The translations under genes were made by a program, and so were the position numbers. Below, one piece after another: positions 17,294 through 25,732 of a stretch of 64,000 nucleotides of DNA. This DNA is from DASVHS01 sp035468985 (GTDB lineage: Bacteria > Acidobacteriota > Thermoanaerobaculia > Gp7-AA8): the NCBI GenBank assembly GCA_035468985.1, contig DATISF010000043.1:62001-126000 (forward strand), written 5' to 3'. Position 1 is the stretch's first letter, and every line of letters starts with the position of its first letter. Under the pieces are notes generated by a model, which made no database searches, was not told where the DNA came from, and saw only the letters and a program-made list of their open reading frames with translations.

Positions 17294-17585
17294 GGGGAAC
17301 TCTGCGCAAGTCGTTGTTCACGTCATCCTGAGCCGCGAAGACGGCGAAGGATCTCGGAATCGCAGGCGTTTTCGCATGCTGAGATCCTTCGTCGCGCTTC
17401 GCCGACTCAGGATGACGACCTGCGCAGAGGTTCCCTGATCCTATTTCACACGTAGGGCCCACTCTCCAGTGGGCCCGGGGCCGACTGAGAGTCGGCCCTA
17501 CGTGATCGCAGGCGTTTCCGCGTCCTCACGATCCTTCGTCGCGCTTCGCCGACTCAGGATGACGACCTGCGCAGAGGGTCCCTAG
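17290..17585. repeat. Composite CTAG-bounded repeat element filling the gap between two convergent genes
   Basis: This 296-base block runs from CTAG at 17290 to CTAG at 17582, with related ends (GGGGAACTCTGCGCAAGTCG against GGACCCTCTGCGCAGGTCG in reverse). It contains a full copy of the CGTCATCCTGAG palindrome (about 17322-17417), a double hairpin bounded by CACGTAGGGCC / GGCCCTACGTG (17450-17505) and a second half copy. Both bounding CTAGs provide TAG stop codons, for the IscA-like gene (17291-17293) and for the minus-strand gene (17582-17584). The block at 35263-35534 is an inverted copy of the same arrangement. Confidence 0.9.
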
Positions 17586-18124
17586 TCGAGCGTCTTCTCC
17601 CAGATCTTGTTGCCGTTGTTGTCGAGCGCGATGAGCTTGCGCGACAGCAGCAGCAATCCCGGCCTCGTGGAGTCTCCATCAGGAATCAGCGACTGCACGT
17701 AGAAGCCGCCCTTGTAGCCGGTAACCTTCGCCACCATGCCATCGACGTCCAGCGTGCCGAGCTGCTTGCCCTCCGTGAGCGAGAGCGCGATGAGACGGGC
17801 CTTCTGCGATGAGTTGTGCATCAACCCGCCCGGCTGCGCGGAACCGATCATGACGGTCGTGTCATTCAGCGCGATCGAGGTCATCCCCCACTGCAGGCGG
17901 TAGGTCCACTTGTCGGTGCCGTTCGGATTGATCGCGGCGAGATCCACGCCGCCACCCGTGACGTTTCGCGTCACGAACACCGTTCCGTCGCTCGCGACGG
18001 GCAGCTCCATCGCGTCGCCCATCAGCATTCCGAACGGATTGAAGCCGCCGCCCATCATCTGTGCGGATGCCGACGAGGCAACGAGGGTCAGAAGAAGAAC
18101 GAGAGGCAGAGATCGACGGGTCAC
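17582..18124 (-). CDS. Periplasmic beta-propeller-like protein of the copper region
   Basis: This is 180 residues with a signal peptide (MTRRSLPLVLLLTLVASSASA). The rest has repeated WTY, LIALSL and LIALDNNGNKIWEK strands like PQQ-type or WD-like propeller blades, but only about two or three blades' worth, so it may be truncated or oligomeric. It overlaps the Met-rich gene upstream by four bases (ATGA) and is co-transcribed with it. Its TAG stop is part of a CTAG that ends a repeat element, so the original C-terminus could have been changed by the insertion. The function is unknown; copper-linked by position. Confidence 0.75.
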   Translation of the reverse strand: MTRRSLPLVLLLTLVASSASAQMMGGGFNPFGMLMGDAMELPVASDGTVFVTRNVTGGGVDLAAINPNGTDKWTYRLQWGMTSIALNDTTVMIGSAQPGGLMHNSSQKARLIALSLTEGKQLGTLDVDGMVAKVTGYKGGFYVQSLIPDGDSTRPGLLLLSRKLIALDNNGNKIWEKTLD

Positions 18125-18534
18125 TGTTTCTTCTCCTTCATCTCCTTCATCTCCTTCATCATCGGGCAGTTCTCCATCGACGACGCCATGCTGTGCATCA
18201 TCCCCTCGGCCATGTGGTGCTGCATGTGCTCCATCATCGCCGGCATCATGGTCGTCATCTGATCGCGCATCTGGCCGCGCTGCGCGACCAGCTCGGTGAT
18301 CACGGCGGCCATGCGATCGACTTTCGCCGAGCCTTTGGCCTTATTCATCTGCGCGACCAGTTCGTCCAGGCGGGCATCCATCGCCTTCATCGACTTGGTC
18401 ATGTCGGCCTGCTGCTGCATCATGGCCTGACAGTTCATCTCCTCCGCATGGCCGGGCGCCATCGGATGCTCCTGAGCCATGGCCGAAGCGGCAACGAGCA
18501 GGGCCGTTGTCACAAGTATGTTCAGAATTCGCAT
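18121..18534 (-). CDS. Met-rich periplasmic protein (probable copper binding)
   Basis: This is 137 residues. The ATG at 18534 has GGAGGA about 8 bases before it and starts a signal peptide (MRILNILVTTALLVAASAMA). The mature part is very rich in Met and His (for example MMPAMMEHMQHHMAEGMMH) and is a coiled-coil-like helix with few strands. Met/His-rich periplasmic helices such as CopK- or CusF-linked proteins bind Cu(I), so copper binding or storage is likely, though it belongs to no family that I recognise. It is divergent from the 18660 gene; the shared 125-base intergenic region contains a perfect TCGTATACGA palindrome (18572-18581). Confidence 0.82.
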   Translation of the reverse strand: MRILNILVTTALLVAASAMAQEHPMAPGHAEEMNCQAMMQQQADMTKSMKAMDARLDELVAQMNKAKGSAKVDRMAAVITELVAQRGQMRDQMTTMMPAMMEHMQHHMAEGMMHSMASSMENCPMMKEMKEMKEKKQ

Positions 18535-18659
18535 GATCGGATCCTCCGCTTGGAACTTGTCGTCCAACCGGTCGTATACGAGATGTGTCGGCTGTCATGA
18601 TCGGGTGTGTCGTTTCGTACTCCGGAATGCATGACTCCGCCCGACAGTTAGGGAGAACG

Positions 18660-19034
18660 ATGCGGTCCCTCAGCAGAGCCGGTTTAGCGATCCTGATGGC
18701 ATTCGCGTTCCTCGCGCTTGCCGCGGCTCCGCTCTGCGCCGCGCTCCTGACCTGCTCGATGCCGTGCTGCCATCACACGCAGCAGGCGGGCATCAAAGGC
18801 GTTCCGGTCTGTCCCCTGTCGAACAGCTGCAACACATCCGTCAGCTCGGATGACGAACAGGCCCCGACGACTGTCGCCAAATCGCAGCGTGTGAATACGC
18901 GCTCCGACGGGACTGCGGCCGTGCGAGTTGCCATCGATGCCAGGCATCCCGAGCGCCGTTCAACAGAACGTCAATCCTCCGATCCTGCCTCCGTCCCGCC
19001 GCTTCACCTCCTCAACTCCGTCTTCCGCATCTGA
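18660..19034 (+). CDS. Small secreted Cys/His-rich protein
   Basis: This is 124 residues. The ATG at 18660 follows AGGGAGA and begins a signal peptide or single membrane segment (about 1-33). Just after it comes CSMPCCHH, then VCPLSNSC, giving a Cys/His cluster suited to soft metals. The C-terminal 60 residues are polar and look unstructured. It is upstream of the efflux genes by 48 bases, so it may be the first gene of that operon. No homologous family is recognised; a periplasmic copper scavenger or sensor is possible from composition and position only. Confidence 0.65.
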   Translation: MRSLSRAGLAILMAFAFLALAAAPLCAALLTCSMPCCHHTQQAGIKGVPVCPLSNSCNTSVSSDDEQAPTTVAKSQRVNTRSDGTAAVRVAIDARHPERRSTERQSSDPASVPPLHLLNSVFRI

Positions 19035-19082
19035 TCCGCGGTCTCCCCTTCTCTTTTTCCGATCGCAGGAGGAGACCGTGCT

Positions 19083-20447
19083 GTGCGATTCCATTTCGTT
19101 GCTGCAGTTCTGATTTTCACCGCCGCGCTCGCACGCGCCGAGTCGGCTCCGCGCCTCACCCCGCCGGATCCGATTGCTGACCGGCTCGTAGCCGAGGCGC
19201 TGGAGAAGACGCCGGAGATCGCGGCCGCACGCGCGACAACCGAGGCGGCCAAAGGGCGCGTCGAGCCGGCGAGCGCTCCGCCCGATCCGACCTTTTCGTT
19301 CACCTATCAGAACGAAGGCCGCGCGTTTTCCCTCGGCGACCAGCAAGGCAGCTTCCTCGGCCTGATGGCGACGCAACCGATCCTCTGGCCCGGGAAGCTG
19401 TCGCTGGCCGGACAGGCGGCGGGCAGCACCGCCCGGCAGGTGGAGATCGAGACCACCGGGCGCGTCGCCCGAACGATTGAAGCGCGCGTACGCAGCTCCT
19501 GGTACGACTTCGTCCTCGCCCATGCCACCGAGCATCTCCTCGACCATCACACGGAAACCGCAAGGCAGATCGAAGAGACCGTGCGTCAGCGCTATGCCGC
19601 CGGCCTCACCATTCAGCAGGACGTTCTGCGGGCCGATGTGGAGCTGGCCAAGCTCGAGGAGGCCCGGATCGCGCAGCATGCGGCGATCGTTTCCGCGGCA
19701 GCGGGAATCAACCGCTTGACCGGCCGGGCCCAGGACGCGCCGCTCGATCCGCACGCTGATCTGCCGCCGGTCGACGCAATCCCCGCCGCGGCCGAGGTCA
19801 TCTCTGTCGTCAACGGCCGCAGTCCGGAGCTCGCTGCCGCGCAGCAGGCCATCGAAACCGGCCGCATCGGTACGGAGATCGCGCGCAAAAACTTCTATCC
19901 CGATTTCAGCGTCAGCGCCGGATCGATGTACCGCAACGGATTCGAAATGGGTCCGATGTGGCAGGTCGGTGTCGGGATCTCGCTCCCGGTTTGGACGGAT
20001 CGCCGGCAGCAGAACCAGCTAACCGCGGCACGCGCGGACGTGGCGGCCCGGAATGCGGAACGTGATGTGGTCGCGCAGCAGCTCGAGCTCCGTACGCGCG
20101 AGCGGCTGGCGCAGCTCGAAGCCGCGCAGCGCATCGTGACCCTGTACAGCGAGAAGGTCATCCCGCTCGACGAGCTGTCGTTCGAATCCGCGCGCGCGAG
20201 CTACACCGCGGGCAAGGTTCCGTTCATCACCGTGCTCGAGGCGCTTGACTCGCTCTACGGAGATCGAACGATCCTCCTGCAGCGCACGGCCGAAGCGGCG
20301 AAGTGGCGCGTGGCCATCGATGAAGCCAGTCTCGAGCCGACGCCGCTGACCGGCGCGACATCGATGCCGTCGTCCGCCCGGCCGACGGCCACACAGACAA
20401 CCCCAGTTCCGTCCGCGGGTACGACCGCGATGACGTCGATGAGGTGA
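19083..20447 (+). CDS. cusC: Outer membrane efflux channel, TolC/CusC-like
   Basis: This is 454 residues with a signal peptide. The GTG at 19083 follows AGGAGGAGA at a normal distance. The two long helical repeats typical of the TolC family are visible, each with the Ala/Glu/Gln-rich hairpin pattern (for example AARATTEAAKGRVEPA). It forms the outer membrane exit duct of a tripartite pump with the next genes, CusB- and CusA-like. The C-terminal 40 residues are Thr/Pro-rich and probably disordered. Copper or silver as substrate is inferred from the neighbours. Confidence 0.9.
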   Translation: MRFHFVAAVLIFTAALARAESAPRLTPPDPIADRLVAEALEKTPEIAAARATTEAAKGRVEPASAPPDPTFSFTYQNEGRAFSLGDQQGSFLGLMATQPILWPGKLSLAGQAAGSTARQVEIETTGRVARTIEARVRSSWYDFVLAHATEHLLDHHTETARQIEETVRQRYAAGLTIQQDVLRADVELAKLEEARIAQHAAIVSAAAGINRLTGRAQDAPLDPHADLPPVDAIPAAAEVISVVNGRSPELAAAQQAIETGRIGTEIARKNFYPDFSVSAGSMYRNGFEMGPMWQVGVGISLPVWTDRRQQNQLTAARADVAARNAERDVVAQQLELRTRERLAQLEAAQRIVTLYSEKVIPLDELSFESARASYTAGKVPFITVLEALDSLYGDRTILLQRTAEAAKWRVAIDEASLEPTPLTGATSMPSSARPTATQTTPVPSAGTTAMTSMR

Positions 20448-20452
20448 CACCC

Positions 20453-21688
20453 ATGAAATCGATACTTCCCTGGATCCTGACAGCCATTCTGGCGATCACG
20501 CTCGTCGCCGTCGTCGTGCATCGGAGCGCCGCCGAACCCGGCGTCGCCGCCAACGCCAGCGAGAGGAAAGTCCTCTACTGGGTCGACCCGATGCATCCGA
20601 CGTACAAGTCGGACAAGCCCGGCAAAGCACCGGATTGCGGGATGGATCTCGTCCCGGTCTACGCCGATGGTGGAGGACAGTCGACCTCGACGGTCCAGGG
20701 TTACGCGAACGTCTCCCTTCCTCCCGCGCGCCAGCAGATGATCGGCGTGCAGACCGCGCTCGCCGAGCGGCGGACCATCGGCCGCTCCGTGCGGGCGGTT
20801 GGCCGCGTGGGGGTCGACGAGACCCGCCTGTACAAGATCACCACCAAATTCGAGGGCTACATCGAGAAGCTCCATGTGAACTTCACGGGGCAGCCCGTGC
20901 ACCGCGGCGAGGCCCTGTTCACGATCTACAGCCCCGAGCTGCTGGCCACGCAACAGGAGTATCTGCTCGCGCTGCGGGCGGTGAAACAATCGCCGGAGCT
21001 TCTCGAAGCCTCGCGCCAGCGGCTGAAGTTGTGGGACATCAGCGACAGTGAGATCCGCACGCTCGAGCGCGAAGGCGTGGCGCGGAAGTCGCTGACCATC
21101 AGCTCTCCCGCCAGCGGTGTGGTGACCGTGAAGAACGCCGTCGAGGGCGCGCGCGTCACTCCCGGCGATGTGCTGTTCGAGATCGCCGACCTCGAGCGTG
21201 TCTGGGTCGTCGCCGACGTCTACGAGGCGGAGTTCGGCTCTCTCCGCCTCGGCGGTCCTGCGGAGATCACGCTTTCATTCGCACCCGGACGCGTCTTCAA
21301 GGGAAGCCTGTCGTTCATCGCCCCGACGGTCGATCCGATGACCAAGACCGTGAAGGTGCGCGTCGATGTCGACAACCGCGACGGCGCGCTCAAACCCGAG
21401 ATGTTTGCGGATGTGACGCTGTCCGAGCCGAAGCGCGAGGTCGTCGCCGTTCCGCAGTCCGCGGTCCTGAACACGGGCACGCGATCGATCGTGTTCGTGG
21501 TCAGCGCCGAGGGCTCGTTCCAGCCACGCGAAGTGGCCGTGGGCGCGAACGACGGCCAGTTCGTGGAGATCCGCAGCGGCATCGAGCCGGGTGAAAAGGT
21601 CGCCACGCAGGCGAACTTCCTGATCGATTCCGAGTCGCGGCTCAAGGCTGCCCTGCAACAGATGAGTGGAGGCGCGCACGGGCACTGA
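20453..21688 (+). CDS. cusB: RND efflux membrane-fusion protein, CusB-like
   Basis: This is 411 residues. An N-terminal anchor or signal (about 1-27) is followed by a heavy-metal-binding motif (YWVDPMHPTYKSDKPG ... DCGMDLVPVY, about 40-70), then the adaptor barrel and hairpin. The metal-binding motif is the type seen in CusB and in copper ATPases. The ATG at 20453 has GAGGTGA upstream. It links the inner membrane pump to the outer channel and probably hands metal to CusA. The stop is followed by a 280-base stretch with a broken foreign gene before cusA. Confidence 0.92.
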   Translation: MKSILPWILTAILAITLVAVVVHRSAAEPGVAANASERKVLYWVDPMHPTYKSDKPGKAPDCGMDLVPVYADGGGQSTSTVQGYANVSLPPARQQMIGVQTALAERRTIGRSVRAVGRVGVDETRLYKITTKFEGYIEKLHVNFTGQPVHRGEALFTIYSPELLATQQEYLLALRAVKQSPELLEASRQRLKLWDISDSEIRTLEREGVARKSLTISSPASGVVTVKNAVEGARVTPGDVLFEIADLERVWVVADVYEAEFGSLRLGGPAEITLSFAPGRVFKGSLSFIAPTVDPMTKTVKVRVDVDNRDGALKPEMFADVTLSEPKREVVAVPQSAVLNTGTRSIVFVVSAEGSFQPREVAVGANDGQFVEIRSGIEPGEKVATQANFLIDSESRLKAALQQMSGGAHGH

Positions 21689-21708
21689 TCGAAAGGCAGA
21701 GGCCAGAA

Positions 21709-21927
21709 GTGATGAACATTTCGGAGTGGACTCGCAAGTTTTTGAAATCAGGTACTTCACCGGGTGCGCACTTCCGCGAGACGTTGCGCGCCCGATCGAA
21801 AAGCGGGTACGCCGCCAGGATGAACGGCGGCCTCATGGAGCTCGAAGAAACGCTCGACTGGAAACAAGAAACGAACGAGCTGATCGCAATCTTTGTGTCG
21901 CTCATCAGGAAATGGAGGGGCAAATAG
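21709..21927 (+). pseudogene. Remnant of a four-helix bundle (23S rRNA intervening-sequence-type) protein
   Basis: The 72-residue frame matches the conserved centre and end of the four-helix bundle family: SGTSPGAHFRETLRARSK, then LEETLDW, then ETNELIAIFVSLIRK. The usual first helix is replaced by an unrelated stretch, and the segment between LEETLDW and ETNEL is deleted, so the normal 110-120 residues are reduced to 72. It is probably non-functional. It is flanked by heptamer repeats in inverted orientation (about 21694-21708 and 21940-21967). It separates cusB from cusA and looks like a later insertion. Confidence 0.7.
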
Positions 21928-21939
21928 GCAAAAAGGCAC

Positions 21940-21967
21940 TTCTGCCTTCTGCCCTCTGCCTTCTGCC
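21940..21967 (+). repeat. Heptamer array (TTCTGCC) directly before the cusA start
   Basis: Four consecutive units TTCTGCC, TTCTGCC, CTCTGCC, TTCTGCC occupy 21940-21967 and the cusA TTG start is the very next base. Two inverted units (GGCAGAG, GCCAGAA) lie at about 21694-21708 on the other side of the four-helix bundle remnant. Confidence 0.9.
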
Positions 21968-24900
21968 TTGATCGAAAAACTCATTAGAGTCTGCGCAACA
22001 AACAAGTTCATCACGCTGACGATCGTGGCCGCGCTGGTCTTCATCGGCCTCTGGTCGATGAACCGCATCGCGCTCGACGCGCTGCCCGATCTGTCGGACA
22101 CGCAGGTGATCGTCTATTCGAAGTGGGACCGCAGCCCCGACATCATCGAGGACCAGGTCACCTACCCCATCATCACCTCTCTCCTCGGCGCCCCGAAGGT
22201 CAAGGACATCCGCGGCTTCTCCGACTTCGGCTACTCGTACGTCTACGTCATCTTCGACGAGGGGACCGATCTCTACTGGGCACGCAGCCGCGTGCTCGAG
22301 TACCTCTCCAAGGTCCAGTCGCAGTTGCCGGCCGGCGTGAAGACCGAGCTGGGACCCGACGCCACCGGCGTCGGCTGGGTGTTCCAGTACGCGCTCGTCG
22401 ACAGGAGCGGCAAGCACTCGCTCGCCGATCTGCGGACGCTGCAGGACTGGACGATTCGTTACCAGCTCCAGTCCGTGCCGGGCGTCGCCGAAGTCGCGTC
22501 CCTCGGCGGATTCGTCCGTCAGTACCAGATCACCGTCGACCCGAATCGGCTCGCCGCCTACGGCATCCCGCTGATGCAGGTGACGGAGGCGGTTCGCGCG
22601 TCGAACAACGAAGTCGGCGGGCGGCTCATCGAATGGAGCGGCGCGGAGTACATGGTTCGCGCGCGCGGCTACATCAAATCGATCGACGATCTCAATCAGA
22701 TCGTCGTGAAATCGGACGAGCGCGGCACACCCGTCCGCCTGAAAGATGTGGCGAGCGTCCAACTCGGCCCCGAGCTGCGACGGGGCATCTCCGATCTCGA
22801 CGGCGAGGGAGAAGTCGCCTCAGGCATTGTCGTCATGCGTCACGGTGAGAACGCGCTCGAAGTCATCAAACGCGTCAAGGCCAGACTCGCCGACATCGAG
22901 AAATCGCTCCCTGAGGGAGTGACGATCGTGACCACGTATGACCGCTCGGAGCTGATCGAGCGGTCCATCCACACGCTGAAGCACGAGCTGTTGCTCGAGA
23001 TGATCATCGTCTCGCTGATCATCCTGATCTTCCTCTGGCACATCCCGAGCGCGATCATCCCCATCTTCACACTTCCCGCCGCGGTGATCCTGGCGTTCAT
23101 CCCCATGAAGCTCCTCGGCATCAACGCCAACATCATGTCCCTCGGCGGCATCGCCGTGGCCATCGGCGCGCTCGTCGATGCCGCGGTGGTCGTCGTCGAG
23201 AACGCGCACAAGAAGCTGGAGGTGTGGGAAGCGGAAGGAAAGAAGGGCGACTACAAGGAAGTGCTCATCGGCGCGATCCAGGAAGTTGGCCGGCCGAGCT
23301 TCTTCTCGCTGATGGTCATCGCCATCGCCTTCATGCCCATCTTCGCTCTCGAGGCGCAGGAGGGGCGGCTGTTCAAGCCTCTGGCGTTCACGAAGAACTT
23401 CGCGATGGCCATCGCCGCGGTCCTGGCGGTGACGCTCGATCCGGCGATGCGGCTGCTGTTCACGCGGATGAAGCCATTCGTCATCCTGAGGCGCGAAGGC
23501 GCCGAAGGATCTCGGCCGACGAGATCCCTCGCTGCGCTCGGGATGACGTTCGGGCGCGGCGTCGAGAAGATTCTCAACGCCGTTCTCGTCGGAAAGATGT
23601 ATCCCGAGGAGAAGCATCCGATCTCGAAGGTTCTGTTCAAGCTTTACACGCCGCCGGCGAAATTCGTTCTGCGGCATCCGAGGGCAGTGATCGCCGCGGC
23701 GCTGCTGGCCGTCCTCTTCACGATTCCGGCGTATCGCAAGCTCGGTCACGAGTTCATGCCGCCGCTCAACGAGGGGGCGATCCTCTACATGCCGACGACG
23801 CTCCCCGGCATCTCCGTGACCCAGGCGCAGGCGCTGATGCAGCGGCAGGATCAGCTGCTGCGACAGTTCCCCGAGGTCGAGCGCGTGTTCGGGAAGGCCG
23901 GACGCGCCGAGACGTCGACCGATCCCGCTCCGTTCTCGATGATGGAGACCACTGTCGTGCTCAAGCCGCAGTCGGAGTGGCGCACGCGGCCGCGGTGGTA
24001 CTCGAGCTGGATGCCGCGATTCCTGCAGGGGCTCGTCCGTCCGCTGTGGCCGGACACGATCTCCTGGGACGAGCTGGTCAACGAGATGAACGAGAAGCTC
24101 ACGCTTCCCGGCCAGACCAACGCCTGGACGATGCCGATCAAGAACCGCACCGACATGCTGACCACGGGAATCCGCACGCCGGTCGGCGTGAAGATCTTCG
24201 GCTCCGATCTCAAGCAGATCGAAGAGATCGGCAAACATGTCGAGGGAATCCTGCAGAGCGTTCCCGGGACGCGCAGCGCCTACGGCGAACGCGTTGCCGG
24301 CGGCTACTTCGTCGATTTCGACCTCAACCGCGAGTTGATCGCGCGGTACGGCCTCACGGTTCAGCAGGTGCAGGACGTGATCATGACCGCCATCGGCGGC
24401 GAGAACGTCTCCACGACGATCGAAGGGCGCGAGCGCTACCCGATCAACATCCGCTACCCGCGCGAGCTGCGCGACGACGTCGACAAGCTCTCACGCACGC
24501 TCGTACCGACCATGGGCGGCGCACAGATTCCGCTCGGCCAGCTGGCGTCGATCAAGCTCGTCGAGGGTCCGTCGATGATCCGCGACGAGAACGGCAAGCT
24601 CTCCGGCTACGTGTTCGTCGACGTCGATACGGAGAAGCGCGACATCGGCGGCTACGTCGAGGACGCCAAGCGTGCCGTCGACGCGCAATTGAAGCTGCCG
24701 ACCGGCTACCTGCTGCAGTGGAGCGGCCAGTACGAGGCCATGACGCGCGTCCGCGAGCGGATGAAGGTCGTCCTGCCGCTCACGCTGTTTGTCGTGTTCA
24801 TGCTCATTTACATGAACACGAAGTCGCTGACGAAGACGTCGATCGTTCTGCTGGCCGTGCCGTTCAGCGCCATCGGCGCCATCTGGCTCCTCTACGCACT

Positions 24901-25732
24901 CGGCTACAACATGTCCATCGGAGTCTGGGTCGGCCTCATCGCGCTCCTCGGACTCGACGCCGAGACAGGCATCTTCATGTTGCTCTACCTCGATCTCGCG
25001 TACGAGCAGCGCAAGCCCCAGAACCGCCAGGAGCTCGACGAGGCCATTCTGCACGGCGCCGTGCAGCGCGTGCGGCCGAAGGTGATGACCGTCGCCTGCG
25101 CGTTCTTCGGCCTCGTGCCGATCATGTGGTCGACCGGAAGCGGCGCCGACGTGATGAAGCGCATCGCCGCGCCGATGATCGGCGGGCTGTTCACGTCATT
25201 CGTGATGGAGCTGCTGGTGTATCCGGCGATCTATCTCCTCTGGCGCAAGCGCGCGCTGGAGCCCCGGCTTCAGGCGGGGACCGGGCCGGCCAAAGCCGGC
25301 CCTCCATGGATCCGCTGGTCGCCTGCCGTCGTTGGCGTGATCGCCGCGATCGCCATCGGGGTCATGGCCCTTCCGCATCGCAAGCAGCAGGCCGATCTTT
25401 TCACGCCGTACCAAGGAATTCACGCCGCGCTTTTTCACAACTCGCTGCCGGCCGCGAAGCAGAACGCGACAAACCTCACGAAGCTGGCGGGCGAACATGC
25501 GGAGATCGCTTCGAGCGCCGGGAAGATCGCGCAAGCCTCTGATGTGGCTTCGGCGCGCGCCGAGTTCGCGGTTCTTTCCGACGCCATGATCGCCTATCGG
25601 AAAGACGTTCCGCGGCCGGGCCTGCTCGTCGCCTACTGCCCGATGGTCAAGCACTACTGGCTGCAGCCCAAAGGTGAAATTCAGAATCCGTACGGCATGG
25701 GATCGTGCGGAGAATTCAAGGAGAAACAATGA
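21968..25732 (+). CDS. cusA: Heavy-metal RND efflux pump, CusA-like, with C-terminal DUF3347-like tail
   Basis: This is a 1254-residue inner membrane proton antiporter for Cu(I)/Ag(I). The N-terminus MIEKLIRVCATNKFITL from TTG 21968 matches the family start. Twelve membrane segments, the periplasmic Met-rich pore domains and the charged residues of TM4 region (GGIAVAIGALVDAAVV) are visible. E. coli CusA is about 1047 residues, so this one is about 200 longer. About 24 residues near 504-527 come from a palindromic repeat inserted in frame (23479-23548). After TM12 come another repeat-derived stretch (about 1098-1115), an extra membrane segment and a DUF3347-like domain (about 1140-1254) ending YCPMVKHYWLQPKGEIQNPY. 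The next gene encodes a free copy of that domain and overlaps the stop (ATGA). Confidence 0.93.
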   Translation: MIEKLIRVCATNKFITLTIVAALVFIGLWSMNRIALDALPDLSDTQVIVYSKWDRSPDIIEDQVTYPIITSLLGAPKVKDIRGFSDFGYSYVYVIFDEGTDLYWARSRVLEYLSKVQSQLPAGVKTELGPDATGVGWVFQYALVDRSGKHSLADLRTLQDWTIRYQLQSVPGVAEVASLGGFVRQYQITVDPNRLAAYGIPLMQVTEAVRASNNEVGGRLIEWSGAEYMVRARGYIKSIDDLNQIVVKSDERGTPVRLKDVASVQLGPELRRGISDLDGEGEVASGIVVMRHGENALEVIKRVKARLADIEKSLPEGVTIVTTYDRSELIERSIHTLKHELLLEMIIVSLIILIFLWHIPSAIIPIFTLPAAVILAFIPMKLLGINANIMSLGGIAVAIGALVDAAVVVVENAHKKLEVWEAEGKKGDYKEVLIGAIQEVGRPSFFSLMVIAIAFMPIFALEAQEGRLFKPLAFTKNFAMAIAAVLAVTLDPAMRLLFTRMKPFVILRREGAEGSRPTRSLAALGMTFGRGVEKILNAVLVGKMYPEEKHPISKVLFKLYTPPAKFVLRHPRAVIAAALLAVLFTIPAYRKLGHEFMPPLNEGAILYMPTTLPGISVTQAQALMQRQDQLLRQFPEVERVFGKAGRAETSTDPAPFSMMETTVVLKPQSEWRTRPRWYSSWMPRFLQGLVRPLWPDTISWDELVNEMNEKLTLPGQTNAWTMPIKNRTDMLTTGIRTPVGVKIFGSDLKQIEEIGKHVEGILQSVPGTRSAYGERVAGGYFVDFDLNRELIARYGLTVQQVQDVIMTAIGGENVSTTIEGRERYPINIRYPRELRDDVDKLSRTLVPTMGGAQIPLGQLASIKLVEGPSMIRDENGKLSGYVFVDVDTEKRDIGGYVEDAKRAVDAQLKLPTGYLLQWSGQYEAMTRVRERMKVVLPLTLFVVFMLIYMNTKSLTKTSIVLLAVPFSAIGAIWLLYALGYNMSIGVWVGLIALLGLDAETGIFMLLYLDLAYEQRKPQNRQELDEAILHGAVQRVRPKVMTVACAFFGLVPIMWSTGSGADVMKRIAAPMIGGLFTSFVMELLVYPAIYLLWRKRALEPRLQAGTGPAKAGPPWIRWSPAVVGVIAAIAIGVMALPHRKQQADLFTPYQGIHAALFHNSLPAAKQNATNLTKLAGEHAEIASSAGKIAQASDVASARAEFAVLSDAMIAYRKDVPRPGLLVAYCPMVKHYWLQPKGEIQNPYGMGSCGEFKEKQ
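23479..23548. repeat. CGTCATCCTGAG palindromic repeat inserted in frame within cusA
   Basis: CGTCATCCTGAG at 23479-23490 pairs with CTCGGGATGACG at 23537-23548, and inner arms CGAAGGATCTCG / CGAGATCCCTCG match the intergenic copies. It is translated as part of a cytoplasmic linker (VILRREGAEGSRPTRSLAAL). Its 70 bases are not a multiple of three, so the frame must have been kept by extra bases at the insertion. Confidence 0.93.
25259..25310. repeat. GC-rich palindromic repeat inside the cusA tail
   Basis: Contains GAGCCCCGGCTTCAGGCGGGG followed by GGGCCGGCCAAAGCCGGCCC. It is translated as a linker (about residues 1098-1115) between the last conserved CusA helix and the extra membrane segment. 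Confidence 0.75.

Noticed and set aside
18572..18581. CueR/MerR-type promoter between the divergent copper genes
   Set aside because: The TCGTATACGA dyad is real, but no ACCTTCC-type dyad with a 19-base spacer was found.
20444..20453. GTG at 20444 as the cusB start
   Set aside because: The ATG at 20453 is better placed after GAGGTGA and gives the normal N-terminus.
22820..24238. Long minus-strand frames opposite cusA and copA (also 26485-28371)
   Set aside because: Both oppose well-supported genes and their composition (Arg/Asp/His-rich) is that of shadow frames.
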